Assembly (NCBI GenBank): GCA_018609945.1
Contig: JAHENO010000014.1
Coordinates: 1-13,291, forward strand
Direction of reading: 5' to 3'
Length of the DNA stretch: 13,291 bases
Source of the DNA: Haloarculaceae archaeon
GTDB lineage: Archaea; Halobacteriota; Halobacteria; Halobacteriales; Haloarculaceae
Under the pieces are notes generated by a model. That model searched no databases, was not told the DNA's origin, and worked only from the letters and a program-made list of their open reading frames with translations. The translations under genes and the position numbers were made by a program. This document shows positions 12,607-13,291 of this stretch, one piece after another. Position 1 is the first letter of the stretch. Every line of letters begins with the position of its first letter.

Positions 12607-13291
12607 CTATCGGACGGCACGCGTCGCCGCGTCCATGACCTCGAGTGCCTCCTTCAGCGTCTCGACGTCGACCGCGTAGGAGATGCGGGCGTAGCCGGCG
12701 CCGGCCTCGCCGAACGCCTCGCCGGGAACGACCACGACGCCGCGGTCGATGACCTCGTCGACCCACCCCTCGGGCACCTCGGGCATCGCGTAGAATGCAC
12801 CCTCGGGAGTGGGACACCGGAGACCGATATCGGCGAGCCCATCGAGCAGGACGTCCCGGCGCTCTTCGAAGGCGGCGACCATCTCGTCGACGGCGTCCTG
12901 CGGGCCCGACAGCGCCGCCTCGGCGGCGTACTGGGAGGGGGCGGCGGCACACGCTTGGGCGTACTGGTGGACCCGCAACATCCGCTCGATCCGCTCGTGG
13001 CTGGCGGTCACCCACCCCAGCCGCCAGCCAGTCATCGAGTAGGTCTTCGAGCAGGCGCCGACGACGGCCACGTTGTCGCTGTCGGCGAACGCCGCCGGCG
13101 AGCGGTGCTCGCCCTCGAAGACGATGTGCTCGTAGACCTCGTCGCTGAGACAGAGGACGTCGTGCTCGTCCGCGATGCGTGCGAACGCGCGCATATCGGC
13201 GACGGACTGGACCGCGCCCGTCGGATTCGCGGGGCTGTTGACGACGAACGCCGCCGTCTCGTCGGTGATGGCGGCCTCGACGGCCGCCGGG
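12607..13291 (-). CDS. Class I/II PLP-dependent aminotransferase, 5' part outside the window
   Basis: The last 227 codons of a fold-type I aminotransferase; the N-terminal part lies beyond the right edge. Visible motifs in order are NSPANPTG (Asn contacting PLP), LSDEVYEHIVF (Asp binding the pyridine nitrogen, with the Tyr following), GACSKTYSMTGWRLGW (Schiff-base Lys and phosphate-binding Arg) and ARISYAV near the end, whose Arg binds the substrate carboxylate. This is the pattern of aspartate-type subgroup I-gamma aminotransferases, common in archaea; substrate specificity (aspartate, aromatic or other) cannot be fixed from this part. The reading frame is intact to the TAG at 12607-12609. 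It is convergent with the 4-TM protein gene, 50 bases away, and its promoter is out of view. Confidence 0.93.
   Translation of the reverse strand, partial: PAAVEAAITDETAAFVVNSPANPTGAVQSVADMRAFARIADEHDVLCLSDEVYEHIVFEGEHRSPAAFADSDNVAVVGACSKTYSMTGWRLGWVTASHERIERMLRVHQYAQACAAAPSQYAAEAALSGPQDAVDEMVAAFEERRDVLLDGLADIGLRCPTPEGAFYAMPEVPEGWVDEVIDRGVVVVPGEAFGEAGAGYARISYAVDVETLKEALEVMDAATRAVR

Noticed and set aside
1..13291. tRNA, rRNA, CRISPR, insertion sequence, integrase or att sites
   Set aside because: I looked for cloverleaf-like segments, regularly spaced repeats, terminal inverted repeats and transposase or integrase motifs and found none. A covariance-model scan was not possible.

Overview
The window is chromosomal DNA from a haloarchaeon (class Halobacteria). 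The support is direct: high GC, very acidic proteins, a Kae1-Bud32 fusion, archaeal-type ribosomal proteins eS24 and eS31, a bacterio-opsin-activator-type HTH protein, a HalOD1-type small protein, and TATA-like elements about 25-33 bases upstream of many start codons with no Shine-Dalgarno sequence, as expected for leaderless transcripts. I cannot name genus or species.

Layout. The left edge (1-118) carries a possible C-terminal scrap of a gene in AT-richer DNA, followed by a bat-like HTH regulator (218-895, +). Convergent to it is the t6A gene kae1-bud32 (945-2618, -). Divergent from that is a DUF2062 membrane protein (2722-3249, +) with a perfect dyad between its TATA element and its start. 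A GC-rich hairpin separates it from an ATGA-overlapping pair on the minus strand: a winged-helix regulator (3656-4030) and a HalOD1-like protein (3396-3659). The regulator is divergent from an extended SDR dehydrogenase/epimerase (4144-5160, +), and their shared promoter region holds paired repeats. Then come eS31 and eS24 (5201-5646, -, TGATG overlap).

The right half reads: a small 3-TM protein (5853-6143, +); NAD kinase (6147-7010, -) with a UspA protein upstream (7135-7569, -); an S49 peptidase of SppA type (7657-8646, +), convergent with a UbiA-family prenyltransferase (8643-9497, -) so that both stop codons share one CTAG; an unrecognised 129-residue protein (9605-9994, -); a soluble PAS-GAF-PAS histidine kinase (10117-11988, +); a 4-TM protein of unknown function (12050-12556, +); and a class I/II aminotransferase cut by the right edge (12607-13291, -).

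How the genes work together. Most of the window is housekeeping: translation (eS24, eS31, t6A modification of tRNA), NADP supply, protein quality control and amino-acid metabolism. The segment between kae1-bud32 and the two ribosomal genes looks like an accessory block of small regulators plus an SDR enzyme. I see no rRNA, tRNA, CRISPR array, insertion sequence, integrase or attachment site. I found no convincing new multi-gene system; the nearest candidate is the wHTH/HalOD1/SDR module with its repeat-bearing divergent promoter.
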